From: an uncultured Acidimicrobiales bacterium
Lineage (GTDB): Bacteria; Actinomycetota; Acidimicrobiia; Acidimicrobiales; UBA10347
Assembly: GCA_937942965.1 (NCBI GenBank)
Contig: CALDGN010000186.1
Span: 1-6,579, forward strand
Reading direction: 5' to 3'
Length of the DNA stretch: 6,579 nt
Shown: positions 5,905 to 6,579 of the stretch, one piece after another
Numbering within the stretch: the first letter of the stretch is position 1
Layout: every line of letters begins with the position of its first letter
Translations under genes and position numbers: made by a program
The notes under the pieces: generated by a model
Told to the model about the DNA's origin: nothing
Databases searched by the model: none
Seen by the model: the letters and a program-made list of their open reading frames with translations, nothing else

Positions 5905-6579
5905 TTCTCGTCGATGCTCGCGGCATCACCTTGCGTCACGCAACCGGCACCTTGCTCGATGATGTTTCGATCACGATCAGCAGCGGCGATCGGCTCGGCG
6001 TGGTCGGCCACAACGGTGCAGGCAAGAGCACCTTGCTCGGCGTACTCACCGGCCAGATCGATGTCGACGAGGGCATCGTGCGCAACGAGGGCGGCGTGCG
6101 GATCTCGGCGCTTGCTCAGCGACCCGTCTTCGAAGACGTGACTGCGATCGAGGCCGTTGGCGACTCGTGGGAAGCAGCTGCGGTCCTCGACCGCTTGGGC
6201 CTTGGCGATCGGCTCGACCACCGGCTGGCGAATATGAGTGGCGGCGAGCAACGCCGTGTTGCGCTTGCGCGAGCGCTCGTGACGCCCGCGGACCTCCTCG
6301 TCCTCGACGAGCCCACGAACCACCTGGACATCGACGCCATCGACTGGCTCGAGGAACGCCTAAGCGGCTTCAAGGGCGGGCTGCTCTGCGTGTCCCACGA
6401 CCGCCATCTTCTCGATGCGGTGACGACCCGGGTGCTCGAGGTCGATCGCGGCAAGATCTATATGCACGACGGTGGCTTCCGCACGTATCTCGAGGGCCGC
6501 GATGCCCGCATGGACGCCGCCGACAAGGCCGACGTCATCCGCAAGAACCTGGCCCAGCGTGAACTCGAATGGCTTCGAC
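5901..6579 (+). CDS. ABC-F family ATPase (Uup-like), 3' end cut by the window edge
   Basis: 226 codons of the first ATP-binding cassette and the start of the inter-domain linker of an ABC-F protein are visible; the second cassette lies outside the window. These soluble twin-ATPase proteins have no membrane domain and act on the ribosome (translation factors, or antibiotic protection in some members). Walker A is GHNGAGKST (36-44), Q-loop Q73, signature MSGGEQ (112-117), Walker B LLVLDEP (132-138) with catalytic E137, D-loop NHLD (140-143) and switch His 166 in SHDR. NHLD is characteristic of ABC-F. The linker begins near residue 196 with charged residues and ends at ELEWLR. Only 39 residues separate the Q-loop from the signature, so the cassette has no long insert or arm there. 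The GTG at 5901 gives the normal N-terminus (MILVDARGITL); there is no Shine-Dalgarno, and it overlaps the stop of a possible leader ORF. Resistance versus housekeeping function cannot be decided from this part. Confidence 0.93.
   Translation, partial: MILVDARGITLRHATGTLLDDVSITISSGDRLGVVGHNGAGKSTLLGVLTGQIDVDEGIVRNEGGVRISALAQRPVFEDVTAIEAVGDSWEAAAVLDRLGLGDRLDHRLANMSGGEQRRVALARALVTPADLLVLDEPTNHLDIDAIDWLEERLSGFKGGLLCVSHDRHLLDAVTTRVLEVDRGKIYMHDGGFRTYLEGRDARMDAADKADVIRKNLAQRELEWLR

Noticed and set aside
5511..6323. 270-residue version of the glutaredoxin starting inside the ABC-F gene
   Set aside because: The extra N-terminal part is the antisense of ABC-F coding sequence and lacks any domain. The GTG at 5786 has an AAGGAG site and gives normal family length.

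Overview
The window is GC-rich bacterial DNA with GTG starts and dense, closely packed genes. It most likely comes from an actinomycete (Actinomycetota), possibly the Acidimicrobiia. The main support is a small glutaredoxin that matches the mycoredoxin pattern (partner of mycothiol, an actinobacterial thiol), together with a compact Uup-like ABC-F ATPase. The phylum is a fairly strong inference; the class is a guess.

Four clear protein genes are visible. Three lie head to tail on the minus strand, read from right to left: a 91-residue mycoredoxin-like glutaredoxin (5786 to 5511); a 1490-residue polytopic membrane protein that fuses a GT39/PMT-like GT-C glycosyltransferase half to a DUF2298 ('YYY' family) half (5501 to 1029); and a lipoprotein with a YHYH-family domain (from 923, running off the left edge). 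Only 9 bases separate the first two genes, which are probably cotranscribed. The third follows after a 105-base gap and could have its own promoter.

On the plus strand, divergent from the glutaredoxin, an ABC-F ATPase starts at 5901 and runs off the right edge. A possible 26-codon leader ORF ends in a 4-base overlap with its GTG start.

The minus-strand cluster looks like cell-envelope work: a lipid-linked-sugar type transferase embedded in the membrane, plus an exported lipoprotein. The substrates are unknown and the link to the redox protein is not obvious. The most interesting points are the giant transferase, whose two halves look like diverged copies of one GT-C plan (TM1 followed by an LRAxN stretch and an acidic residue, then a C-terminal exocytoplasmic domain opening with a W-x(2-3)-N motif); the YHYH-family protein, which has lost the literal YHYH signature; and the SD-less, overlapping start of the ABC-F gene. 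I see no tRNA, rRNA, CRISPR array, insertion sequence or attachment site, and no gene-free stretch longer than 300 bases.
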